Shown: positions 8,184 through 15,661 of the stretch, in pieces
Numbering within the stretch: position 1 is the stretch's first letter
How the letters are laid out: every line of letters starts with the position of its first letter
Origin: Streptomyces malachitofuscus
Lineage (GTDB): Bacteria; Actinomycetota; Actinomycetes; Streptomycetales; Streptomycetaceae
DNA: 33,530 nucleotides
Reading direction: 5' to 3'
Assembly: GCF_014650055.1 (NCBI RefSeq)
Contig: NZ_BMUF01000028.1
Coordinates: 1 to 33,530 of the forward strand
Translations under genes and position numbers: made by a program
Notes under the pieces: model-generated
The model's database searches: none
The model's input: only the letters and a program-made list of their open reading frames with translations
Told to the model about the DNA's origin: nothing

Positions 8184-8733
8184 GAGCGCCGTCCGCTGTG
8201 CGGAGTACCGTCCGCTGTGCGGAGCACCGACCGAGCCCGGGAGCACCGTCCGCTGTGCGGAGCACCGTCCGCGCCCGGGAGCACCGTCCGCGCCCGGGAG
8301 CACCGTCCGCGCCGGGGAGCACCGTCCGCTGTGCGGAGCACTGTTCCCTTCGGGGGGCGCTGTTCGCCTTGGTGAGCGCTGCTCGTGTCGGTGAGCACCG
8401 TCTGCCGTCGAGAGCGCTGTTCACCTGGGAGGGCACCGCTCGCTGGGAGAGCGCCGGCCGTCTCGGTGAGCACCGCTCGCCTGGGAGAGCACTGGCCGTC
8501 TCGGTGAGCACCGCTCGCCTGGGAGAGCACTGGCCGTCTCGGTGAGCACCGCTCGCCTGGGAGAGCACTGGCCGTCTCGGTGAGCACCGCTCGCCTAAGA
8601 GAGCACCGGCCGCCTGGGCAAGCACCGGTCGTCGCGGTGAGCACCGCTCGCCTAGTAGAGCACTGCTCGCCTAGTAGAGCACCGCCCGCCTCGGTGAGCA
8701 CCGTCCGTCGCCGAGAGCACCGTTCACACCCCG
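8184..8733. repeat. Tandem array of about 29 copies of a 19-bp unit
   Basis: The repeat fills most of the 765-bp divergent spacer between mutY and the histidine kinase gene. Units start at GAGC; the typical form is GAGCACCGCTCGCCTGGGA. I count 29 successive units, all 19 bp except one of 18 bp (8431-8448). The left third uses a GAGCACCGTCCGCTGTGCG / GAGCACCGTCCGCGCCCGG subtype. From 8468 to 8581 a 38-bp two-unit block is repeated three times without change. Many units contain GAGC-nnn-GCTC, a short inverted repeat. The units decay at both ends. A 19-bp period does not suit coding, and no spacers separate the units, so it is neither a gene nor CRISPR. Function unknown. Confidence 0.95.
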
Positions 8734-8872
8734 GAGCGCACGTCCGTCCGCAGCAGCGCCCGTTCTCTCCCCGCCCCGATCGCCGTGAGGCCGCCAAGGG
8801 CGACCGAAAAGGTGACGGAGCACCTGACGATCGGCAGCAGTGGCCGGTCGCGTCCGCCAGTAGCGTCGAGGG

Positions 8873-10456
8873 ATGGAACGCGCTCGTCTCGCCGCGACCG
8901 GCCGGGGGTGTCTGCTCTGGGCAGCCCTCGCCCTGCCGGCGATCTCCGCCGACCGGCTCGGGCTGAACGAGCCCCGCCCGATCGCGCAGCAGCTCGCCGG
9001 AACGGTCGTGCTGGCCGCCGTCACCGCCCTGGCCCGGTGCCGGCCCCTGACCGCGTTCGGCCTGACGGCCGCGCTGAGCCTCGTCTCCGCCCCCGCCTTG
9101 TTCAGCCTCTCCTACGGCCCGGCGCTCGGCGTGTTCGCCCTGCTGCTCGGCCTGCGGGCGGCCCGTGTCGCCCCCGCGGCACTCTGCTTCGCCGCCGTGG
9201 GCTGCGCCGGCACCCTGAAGATCGTGTTCGCGGGGCCCGATCCCGTCCCCGAGTGGCTGGTCCTGACCGGCACTCTCCTCTTCGGCTGTGTCTTCCCCTG
9301 GCTCGGCGGGCGCTACTGGCGGCAGAGCCGCGAGCTCACCGCCGCGGGCTGGCTGCGGGCGGCCCGGCTGGAGGAGGAGCAGCGCCTCACCGAGGAACGC
9401 GCCCGCCTGCGCGAACGGGCCAGGATCGCCCAGGACATGCACGACTCCCTGGGCCACGAACTGAGCCTGATCGCCTTGCGCGCGGGCGCGCTCCAGGTCG
9501 CTCCCGACCTCCCCGGCCACCACCGCACCGCCGTGGCCGACCTGCGCGCGGCGGCCGCGGACGCCACGGACCGGCTGCACGGCATCATCGGCGTGCTGCG
9601 GGAGGAGGACGACGAGCCCGTTCCGCTCTCCCCGGCCGGTGAGAACGTCGAGCAGCTCGTGGCCCGCGCCGCCGAGTCCGGGCTGCCGGTGCGCTGGGAG
9701 CACGGAGCCCGGGGCGCGGACGTGGCGCCCGGCGGGGTCGCCGAGCGGCTGCTGCACCGGGTGACCAGGGAGGCGCTGACCAACGCGGCACGGCACGCAC
9801 CGGGCGCGCCCGTCGTCGTGGCGGTGGCGGGGGACGACAGCGGGGGAGCGACCGTCACCGTCACCAACGGCCGGCCGGACGGGGAGGATTCCCCGGCGCC
9901 CGGGGGAGGTTCGGGCCTCCTCGGGCTGCGTGCCGCCGTCGCCGCGGTCGGCGGCACCTTCGAGGCGGGCCCGTATGCCGACGGGTACCGGGTCAGGGCG
10001 TACGTTCCGGCACAGGCGGCACCGTCCGCCGGGCCGCCGCGTCCGCCCTCCGCGCCCTTCACCCGCGCCCGGCGCCGTGTCGCAGCCGGTCTGGGTGCCG
10101 CGGCCTGCGCGGGGGTCGTGCTGGTGGGTTCGGGCGTCGGCTGGTACGCGTACACCGAGACCCACTCGGTGCTGGAACCCGCCGCGTACGCCGGACTGCG
10201 CCTGGGGACACCGTTCGACGACATCGTCCCGATGCTGCCGGACCGGCAGATCCAGGACCCGCCGACGGAACGCGCGCCCGCGCCGCCCGAGGGCACGCGG
10301 TGCCGCTACTACCGCGCGAGCGGCGAGCTCTTCGTCTCCGTCGACCACTTCCGGCTGTGCTTCGACGACGAGGGCCGCCTGGCCGCCAAGAACGTGATCC
10401 CGCGCGTCGGCCTGTCCGGCGAAGTACAAGGGGAAGACGAGGAGTTCGCACGATGA
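8873..10456 (+). CDS. NarL-type sensor histidine kinase with a C-terminal membrane segment and outer domain
   Basis: A 527-residue kinase. Residues 1-145 contain about four or five hydrophobic helices; 150-185 is a coiled coil. HisKA_3 has H190 in DMHDSLGHELS, and HATPase has N304 in EALTNAARHA with the glycine loop GGGSGLLGLRAAV. Unusually, after the ATPase domain there is a Pro-rich linker, a further TM helix at about 404-427, and an approximately 80-residue outer domain with two cysteines (C477, C496) and YAGLRLGTPFDDIVPML, vaguely like SmpA/BamE-type lipoprotein domains. TAGCGT at 8861-8866 ends six bases before the ATG, suggesting a leaderless transcript. Its stop overlaps the regulator start (ATGA). 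Confidence 0.88.
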   Translation: MERARLAATGRGCLLWAALALPAISADRLGLNEPRPIAQQLAGTVVLAAVTALARCRPLTAFGLTAALSLVSAPALFSLSYGPALGVFALLLGLRAARVAPAALCFAAVGCAGTLKIVFAGPDPVPEWLVLTGTLLFGCVFPWLGGRYWRQSRELTAAGWLRAARLEEEQRLTEERARLRERARIAQDMHDSLGHELSLIALRAGALQVAPDLPGHHRTAVADLRAAAADATDRLHGIIGVLREEDDEPVPLSPAGENVEQLVARAAESGLPVRWEHGARGADVAPGGVAERLLHRVTREALTNAARHAPGAPVVVAVAGDDSGGATVTVTNGRPDGEDSPAPGGGSGLLGLRAAVAAVGGTFEAGPYADGYRVRAYVPAQAAPSAGPPRPPSAPFTRARRRVAAGLGAAACAGVVLVGSGVGWYAYTETHSVLEPAAYAGLRLGTPFDDIVPMLPDRQIQDPPTERAPAPPEGTRCRYYRASGELFVSVDHFRLCFDDEGRLAAKNVIPRVGLSGEVQGEDEEFAR

Positions 10457-11118
10457 TCCGGGTCCTGCTGGCCGACGACGAGGCGATGGTCCGCGCGGGG
10501 GTGCGCGCCATCCTGGGGAGCAGCGGGGAGACGGAGGTCGTCGCCGAGGCGGGCGACGGGCGCGAGGCCGTCGAGCTGACCCGGGCGCACCGCCCCGACG
10601 TGGCGCTGCTCGACATCCGTATGCCCCGCCTGGACGGACTCGCGGCGGCCGAGGAGATCGTCCGCACCGTTCCCGGCACGGCCGTCGCGATGCTCACGAC
10701 GTTCTCCGAGCGCGCCCACGTGGCCCGCGCCCTCGGCGGCGGCGCCACCGGCTTCCTGCTGAAGTCCGGGGACCCGTACGAACTCATCGCGGGCGTAAGG
10801 GCGGTGGGCGGCGGCGCGGCCTTCCTGTCGCCCAAGGTGGCCCGGTACGTCATCGAGGGCCTCGGCGGTGCCGACGGCGGCGGACGTCTCGCGCGGGAAG
10901 CCGAGGCGCACGCGCGCGTGGCGGCGCTGAGCCCGCGCGAGCGCGAGGTGCTGGGCCTGGTCGGGGCGGGGCTGTCCAACCCGGAGATCGCCGCCCGGCT
11001 GCATCTCGTGGAGGGCACGGTGAAGGCGTACGTCAGCGCGGTTCTCGACCGGCTCGGTGTGCGCAATCGCGTACAGGCGGCGATCGTCGCCTACGAGGCG
11101 GGCCTGGTGACGGACTGA
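10453..11118 (+). CDS. NarL/FixJ-type response regulator
   Basis: A 221-residue partner of the preceding kinase, whose last four bases it overlaps. The receiver domain has LLADDE, phospho-acceptor Asp in VALLDIRMPRLDG, and Lys in GFLLKSGDP. The C-terminal LuxR-type HTH covers LSPREREVLGLVGAGLSNPEIAARL and VKAYVSAVLDRLGVRNR. Translational coupling with the kinase indicates a two-gene operon. Targets are unknown; the kinase's own promoter and the adjacent repeat array are the obvious places to look. Confidence 0.94.
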   Translation: MIRVLLADDEAMVRAGVRAILGSSGETEVVAEAGDGREAVELTRAHRPDVALLDIRMPRLDGLAAAEEIVRTVPGTAVAMLTTFSERAHVARALGGGATGFLLKSGDPYELIAGVRAVGGGAAFLSPKVARYVIEGLGGADGGGRLAREAEAHARVAALSPREREVLGLVGAGLSNPEIAARLHLVEGTVKAYVSAVLDRLGVRNRVQAAIVAYEAGLVTD

Positions 11119-11124
11119 GCCCGC

Positions 11125-11778
11125 TCAGCGGCGCCGGTGCGTGGCATGGGACGGCACCGCACGGGCGGCCGATCGGGGTCCCGGCCCGGCGAGCCACCGC
11201 GCGGCGGGCGCCGAGGAGGCCCGCATCGCCTCGGTGAGCCGGAGTGCCGGACGCGTGGCGAGCCGTACGGCGGCCGCCGCGACGACCGTGCCGAGCAGCA
11301 GCCCGGCCGCCACGTCGTGCGGATAGTGCACGCCGACGAACACCCGTGAGAACGCCATGAGCAGTGCCAGGGGCGCGGTCAGCCAGACGAGCGCGCGCCG
11401 GACCAGCACCAGGGTGAGGGCCGAGGCGCCGGCGATGGTGGCGTGGTTGCTCGGGAACGACCAGTCGCCGTGCGGCGGGCACTCGGCGAGGGAGGGTGCG
11501 GCGCCGGCGACCGCGCGGCACGGACGCTCCTCCGTCACACCGGACTTGAGTACTTCACTGCACACGTACGCCACAGCCGTGGCCACAGGTGCAAGGGCCG
11601 CGATCGCGAACGCGCGGGTGTCCGCGTGCCGGGCCCGCCACCAGCCGGCCACGAACAGCGCGACGAAGACCAGGAGTCCGGCCTCCGTTCCGATCTCGGC
11701 CGTGTGCTGCACCCACGCCGGGGTGTCGTGTGCGTGATCGGTGATGTCGCGGTAGAGCCCGCTGTCCACGAAGTCCAT
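11125..11778 (-). CDS. PAP2-family membrane phosphatase
   Basis: A 217-residue integral membrane protein with about five hydrophobic helices and all three PAP2 motifs: K-x6-RP (KSGVTEERP), PSNH (SFPSNHATIAG, in place of the usual PSGH) and SR-x5-H-x3-D (SRVFVGVHYPHD). These enzymes dephosphorylate lipid phosphates such as undecaprenyl diphosphate or phosphatidic acid, at the outer membrane face. I start at the ATG at 11778 (MDFVDSGLYRD); the longer open frame would run into the divergent gene's promoter. It converges on the response regulator with a 6-bp gap. The exact substrate is not decided by sequence. Confidence 0.9.
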   Translation of the reverse strand: MDFVDSGLYRDITDHAHDTPAWVQHTAEIGTEAGLLVFVALFVAGWWRARHADTRAFAIAALAPVATAVAYVCSEVLKSGVTEERPCRAVAGAAPSLAECPPHGDWSFPSNHATIAGASALTLVLVRRALVWLTAPLALLMAFSRVFVGVHYPHDVAAGLLLGTVVAAAAVRLATRPALRLTEAMRASSAPAARWLAGPGPRSAARAVPSHATHRRR

Positions 11779-11953
11779 GGTCACGGACCGTAGGTGAGAA
11801 GCCGGAATGGTCACACCCAGCGATCGTCGTGTGCCGTACCTGACGAAAGTCAGGGGTGGCAGGGCGGTTTCCGGGATGATGATCCTGAAAAGTTGTGGCT
11901 CGGAGCGGCGGGTGGGGCAAGCGAACGCACCGATCTCTCGTAAGGTTTGCGCC

Positions 11954-12808
11954 GTGGGATCTCTGCGCAATCCGGTCGGGCCGCTTCCCTCCTCCATCTA
12001 CTGGCGACGGAGGGCCGTACTGCTGTCCGTGCTGGCCCTGTTGGCGTTGTTGGCGACCTGGGTCGTCGTCTCCGGCGGCGGGGGTGGCGGCGACCGTGAC
12101 AACGGGGCCAACGGCAAGAATCCCGCGCCGTCCATCACGCCGGGCCCGTCGAGTTCGGGGCCGGCGATCAGTCAGGCGCCGGGTGGGCGGGACGAGTCGG
12201 GCGACGGCGGGTCCGACGGCGGCGGCGGTTCCGGCGGTTCCGGTGGTTCGTCGTCCGGTACCGGCGACGACGGCGCCAACGGCGATCCCGCGGACTCCGG
12301 CGGAGGCGGCGGAGCCGGGGGCAGTGCCGGAGGCGGTTCCGAGGGCGGTACGTCGGCCGGGGTCGGCGCGGGGGACGCGTTGCCGGCCGGATCGGGCTCG
12401 GGTCTGCCCAACTGCACCGCGAACGCGGTCAAGTTCAGTCTGCGCAGCGCCCGCAACGCCTACGACCCCGGGCAGACGCCCACGTTCCTGCTGACCGCGC
12501 ACAACACCTCCGGCAGTGACTGCAAGATCGATTTCGGGCCGGAGAAAACGGTGTTGACGGTCGCTCAGGCGAGCGAGGACGACACCTACTGGGCGTCGGA
12601 CGACTGTCCGAAGGGGGCGCGGAGCCTGGTGTTCCGGGTGCCGGCGGAGGACAGCATCACCTACACCGTGAAGTGGGACCGCAAGGCGAGTGCGCCGGAG
12701 TGCGCGACGCCGAAGGCGGGGACGGCGAAGCCGGGGACGTACCTGGTGGAGGCGAAGGCGCCGGGATTCGAGAAGGCGCGGACGTCCTTCGTGCTGAAGG
12801 CGGACTGA
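11954..12808 (+). CDS. Membrane-anchored Gly/Ser-rich protein with a C-terminal beta domain
   Basis: A 284-residue protein starting at GTG (MGSLRNPVG). One TM anchor (about residues 24-41, VLLSVLALLALLATWVVV) is followed by a long low-complexity Gly/Ser/Asp linker to about residue 155. The C-terminal 125 residues have four cysteines (NCTANAV, SDCKID, DDCPKG, PECATP) and an Ig-like strand pattern (FLLTAHNTSGSDC, SLVFRVPAEDSITYTVKWDR). TAAGGT at 11941-11946 ends seven bases before the GTG, consistent with a leaderless start. I do not recognise a named family with certainty; it resembles extracytoplasmic Ig-fold domains. Divergent from the PAP2 gene. Confidence 0.8.
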   Translation: MGSLRNPVGPLPSSIYWRRRAVLLSVLALLALLATWVVVSGGGGGGDRDNGANGKNPAPSITPGPSSSGPAISQAPGGRDESGDGGSDGGGGSGGSGGSSSGTGDDGANGDPADSGGGGGAGGSAGGGSEGGTSAGVGAGDALPAGSGSGLPNCTANAVKFSLRSARNAYDPGQTPTFLLTAHNTSGSDCKIDFGPEKTVLTVAQASEDDTYWASDDCPKGARSLVFRVPAEDSITYTVKWDRKASAPECATPKAGTAKPGTYLVEAKAPGFEKARTSFVLKAD

Positions 12809-12864
12809 CGCGGCCGCGCCCGGCGCCTCATCGGCGACGGGCAACCAGCGGTGCCTGAAAGGCT

Positions 12865-13989
12865 CTAGACGTACCGCTCGAGGATCGAGCTCTCCGCCAG
12901 CCGCGACAGCCCCTCGCGCACGCTGCGCGCCCGGGCCTCGCCGACGCCGTCCACCGTCTGCAGATCGTCCACGCTGGCGGCGAGCAGCTTCTGCAGACCG
13001 CCGAAGTGCTCCACCAGCCGGTCGATGATCGCGCCGGGCAGCCTCGGCACCTTGGCCAGCAGACGGAAGCCGCGCGGCGACACCGCCGAGTCCAGGGTTT
13101 CCGGCGAACCGGTGTAGCCGAGGGCGCGGGCCACCGTCGACAGCTCCAGCAGCTCCGCGTGAGTGAGCACGTTGAGCTCGTGCAGGGCCTCGTCGACCGT
13201 GCGGGAGCGCTTGGCGGTGGGCTCGGGCACATAGTCCCGGACGACCAGTTCGCGCTCCGGCTCCACGCCCGCGATCAACTCGTCGAGCTGGAGGGCGAGG
13301 AGACGCCCGTCGGTGCCCAGTTCGACCACGTATTCGGCGATTTCGGTGGCGATGCGGCGCACCATCTCCAGTCGCTGCGCGACCGCCGACACGTCCCGGA
13401 CGGTCACCAGGTCCTCGATCTCCAGCGCCGACAGCGTGCCGGCGACCTCGTCGAGGCGGAGCTTGTAGCGCTCGAGGGTGGCCAGCGCCTGGTTGGCGCG
13501 GGACAGGATCGCCGCAGAGTCCTCCAGGACCCGGCGGTGGCCGTCGACGTACAGCGCGATCAGGCGCATCGACTGGGACACCGAGACGACGGGGAAGCCG
13601 ACCTGCTTGGAGACGCGGTCGGCGGTGCGGTGCCGGGTGCCGGTCTCCTCGGTGGGGATCGTCGGGTCCGGCACCAGCTGGACACCCGCCCGAAGAATCT
13701 TCGACAGGTCGGACGACAGGACGATGCCGCCGTCCAGCTTGCACAGCTCGCGCAGCCGGGTCGCGGTGAACTCGACGTCCAGGACGAAGCCGCCGCTGCA
13801 CAGCGTCTCGACGGTCTTGTCGGAGCCGAGCACGATGAGCCCGCCGGTGTTGCCGCGGAGCACGCGCTCCAGGCCGTCACGCAGGCTGGTGCCGGGTGCC
13901 ACGGCGCTCAGTGAGGCGCGCATCAGGCCATCGGAACCGGCACTCCCACCGGACTTTCCGGGAGCTGCTGCCCGGTCGTTGGCTGCCAC
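12865..13989 (-). CDS. disA: DNA integrity scanning protein DisA (diadenylate cyclase)
   Basis: A 374-residue enzyme that makes cyclic di-AMP from ATP and scans DNA for branched structures. The N-terminal DAC domain has D86 in KLDGGIVLSSD and the RHR motif in TGTRHRTADR. A helical linker and C-terminal HhH DNA-binding domain (LQTVDGVGEARARSVREGL) follow. The DGA motif of most DisA proteins reads DGG here. The start is GTG with GGAGGAG upstream, giving the length I remember for Streptomyces DisA. It lies 80 bp behind radA on the same strand; RadA and DisA are functionally linked in Bacillus and mycobacteria. Confidence 0.95.
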   Translation of the reverse strand: MAANDRAAAPGKSGGSAGSDGLMRASLSAVAPGTSLRDGLERVLRGNTGGLIVLGSDKTVETLCSGGFVLDVEFTATRLRELCKLDGGIVLSSDLSKILRAGVQLVPDPTIPTEETGTRHRTADRVSKQVGFPVVSVSQSMRLIALYVDGHRRVLEDSAAILSRANQALATLERYKLRLDEVAGTLSALEIEDLVTVRDVSAVAQRLEMVRRIATEIAEYVVELGTDGRLLALQLDELIAGVEPERELVVRDYVPEPTAKRSRTVDEALHELNVLTHAELLELSTVARALGYTGSPETLDSAVSPRGFRLLAKVPRLPGAIIDRLVEHFGGLQKLLAASVDDLQTVDGVGEARARSVREGLSRLAESSILERYV

Positions 13990-14069
13990 TGCACTCCTCC
14001 GGTCGCAGGTTCTGGGCGCCCCCGTTTCGCGCACTCGGTTCGTACGGACGGGCGAGACCTGGGCAAAGT

Positions 14070-15479
14070 CTACCGGCGGTCCTCCGTCTCCCGTGGGGCC
14101 TCTCGGCGACGCGAGCGCGGAAGGACGCGCAGAGCGTCCCCTATGTCCGCTACCTCCAGCACCTTCATGCCCGCCGGAACCTTGCCCGGATCGCCCGGAA
14201 CGAGAGCGTGCGTGAAGCCCAGACGGTGGGCCTCGGCGAGCCTGCGCTGGACGCCCGTGACGCGTCTCACCTCGCCCGCGAGGCCGACCTCGCCGATCGC
14301 CACCAGGTTCTTCGGCAGCGGGGTGTCGCTCGCCGCGGACGCCAGGGCCAGTGCGACGGCCAGGTCGGCGGCCGGTTCGGAGAGCTTCACCCCGCCGACC
14401 GTCGCGGAGTAGATGTCCCGTTTGCCCAAGGCGCTGATCCGGCCGCGCTGTTCCAGCACCGCCAGCATCATCGACACCCGGGAGGTCTCCAGGCCGGACG
14501 TGGTGCGCCGGGGGGAGGGGATCTGCGAGTCGACCGTGAGCGCCTGCACTTCGGCGACCAGGGGGCGGCGGCCCTCCAGGGTGACGGTCAGACAGGTGCC
14601 CGGTACCGGTTCGGCACGACGTGTCAGGAAAAGTCCGCTGGGGTCCGCAAGGCCCGTGATGCCCTCGTCGTGCAGCTCGAAGCAGCCGACCTCGTCCGTG
14701 GTGCCGTAGCGGTTCTTGACGCCGCGCACCAGACGCAGCCGCGCATGGCGGTCGCCCTCGAAGTGCAGGACGACGTCCACCAGGTGCTCCAGCAGGCGCG
14801 GTCCGGCGATCGCGCCGTCCTTGGTGACGTGTCCCACAAGGAGCGTGGACATCCCGCGCTCCTTGGAGGCCCGGATCAGCGCGCCCGCCACCTCGCGGAC
14901 CTGGGCCATGCCGCCCGGGGCGCCGTCGATCTCCGGGGACGCCACCGTCTGCACCGAGTCCAGGATCAGCAGGGACGGCTTCACCGCGTCCAAGTGGCCG
15001 AGTACGGCGGCCAGATCCGTCTCGGCGGCCAGATACAGGTGGTCGTCGATGGCGTGGATGCGGTCGGCGCGCAACCGGACCTGGCTCGCCGACTCCTCGC
15101 CCGTGACATAGAGCGTGCGGTGCTCGTCGCTCGCCGACTTGGCGGCGACGTCCAGCAGCAGCGTGGACTTGCCCACGCCCGGCTCACCCGCCACGAGCAC
15201 CACGGCACCGGGCACGAGTCCCCCGCCGAGCACCCGGTCCAGCTCGGGCACACCGGTGGACCGGGCGGTGGCCTGACGGCCGTCGACCTGGCCGATGGGC
15301 AGGGCGGAGGTGGTGACCCGCCCGGGTGTCGTCGTACGGACCGCGGGCGCGCCGTACTCCTCGACCGTCCCCCAGGCCTGGCACTCGGGGCAGCGGCCGA
15401 GCCACTTGGCCGTCTGCCAGCCGCATTCGGTGCAGCGGTAGGACGGGCGGTCCTTGGTGGTCTTCGTACGGGCAGCCAT
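14070..15479 (-). CDS. radA: DNA repair ATPase RadA/Sms
   Basis: A 469-residue protein that drives branch migration in recombination. The N-terminal zinc finger is C-x2-C...C-x2-C (YRCTECGW, GRCPECQAW). The RecA-like core has Walker A GEPGVGKST, Walker B LLILDSV, and the RadA motif KNRYG (KNRFG in most). The C-terminal Lon-like domain includes GEVGLAGEVRRV. I use the ATG at 15479 (MAARTK). A DNA-damage-type promoter sits immediately upstream, so radA, and perhaps disA behind it, should be damage-inducible. Confidence 0.95.
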   Translation of the reverse strand: MAARTKTTKDRPSYRCTECGWQTAKWLGRCPECQAWGTVEEYGAPAVRTTTPGRVTTSALPIGQVDGRQATARSTGVPELDRVLGGGLVPGAVVLVAGEPGVGKSTLLLDVAAKSASDEHRTLYVTGEESASQVRLRADRIHAIDDHLYLAAETDLAAVLGHLDAVKPSLLILDSVQTVASPEIDGAPGGMAQVREVAGALIRASKERGMSTLLVGHVTKDGAIAGPRLLEHLVDVVLHFEGDRHARLRLVRGVKNRYGTTDEVGCFELHDEGITGLADPSGLFLTRRAEPVPGTCLTVTLEGRRPLVAEVQALTVDSQIPSPRRTTSGLETSRVSMMLAVLEQRGRISALGKRDIYSATVGGVKLSEPAADLAVALALASAASDTPLPKNLVAIGEVGLAGEVRRVTGVQRRLAEAHRLGFTHALVPGDPGKVPAGMKVLEVADIGDALRVLPRSRRREAPRETEDRR

Positions 15480-15485
15480 GCGGAA

Positions 15486-15508
15486 AAGGTAGCGGCAGGC
15501 TCTGACAA
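15486..15508 (-). promoter_or_regulatory. RecA-independent DNA-damage promoter (RecA-NDp/PafBC type) of radA
   Basis: On the minus strand: TTGTCAGAG (15508-15500), eight bases, TACCTT (15491-15486). The actinobacterial RecA-independent consensus is TTGTCRGTG-N8-TAnnnT, so this has one mismatch and exact spacing. The hexamer ends six bases before the radA ATG, giving a leaderless mRNA. In mycobacteria this class is activated by PafBC. Confidence 0.75.
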
Positions 15509-15661
15509 CGCCGCGCCCGCTGCCTCGCCGGCAGGGCCGGGCGGCCCGGCTCACGGGTGAGGAAAGGTTCCTGTCCCCGATTGAGGGATCGTTTCACCCG
15601 TACGGATTAAAAGTGCTCAGGGCTCCGGAAGGGGCCGCCCCGGGCCGCCTACGGTCGCCGG

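Noticed and set aside
8104..8625. Minus-strand frame over the 19-bp array as a repeat protein (CSPRRAVLTETA-type repeats)
   Set aside because: The unit is not a multiple of three, one unit is 18 bp, and several frames are open equally well, so coding selection is not supported.
8184..8733. CRISPR array
   Set aside because: Units are contiguous with no unique spacers, and no cas genes are present.
7172..10429. Very long minus-strand frame continuing mutY upstream through the repeat array and the kinase gene
   Set aside because: Open only because of high GC; mutY has a good ATG at 8107, and the extension is antisense to a clear kinase gene.
11807..11953. Upstream extension of the Gly/Ser-rich protein
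   Set aside because: No ribosome site, overlaps the divergent promoter region, and would hide the TM anchor behind 49 odd residues.
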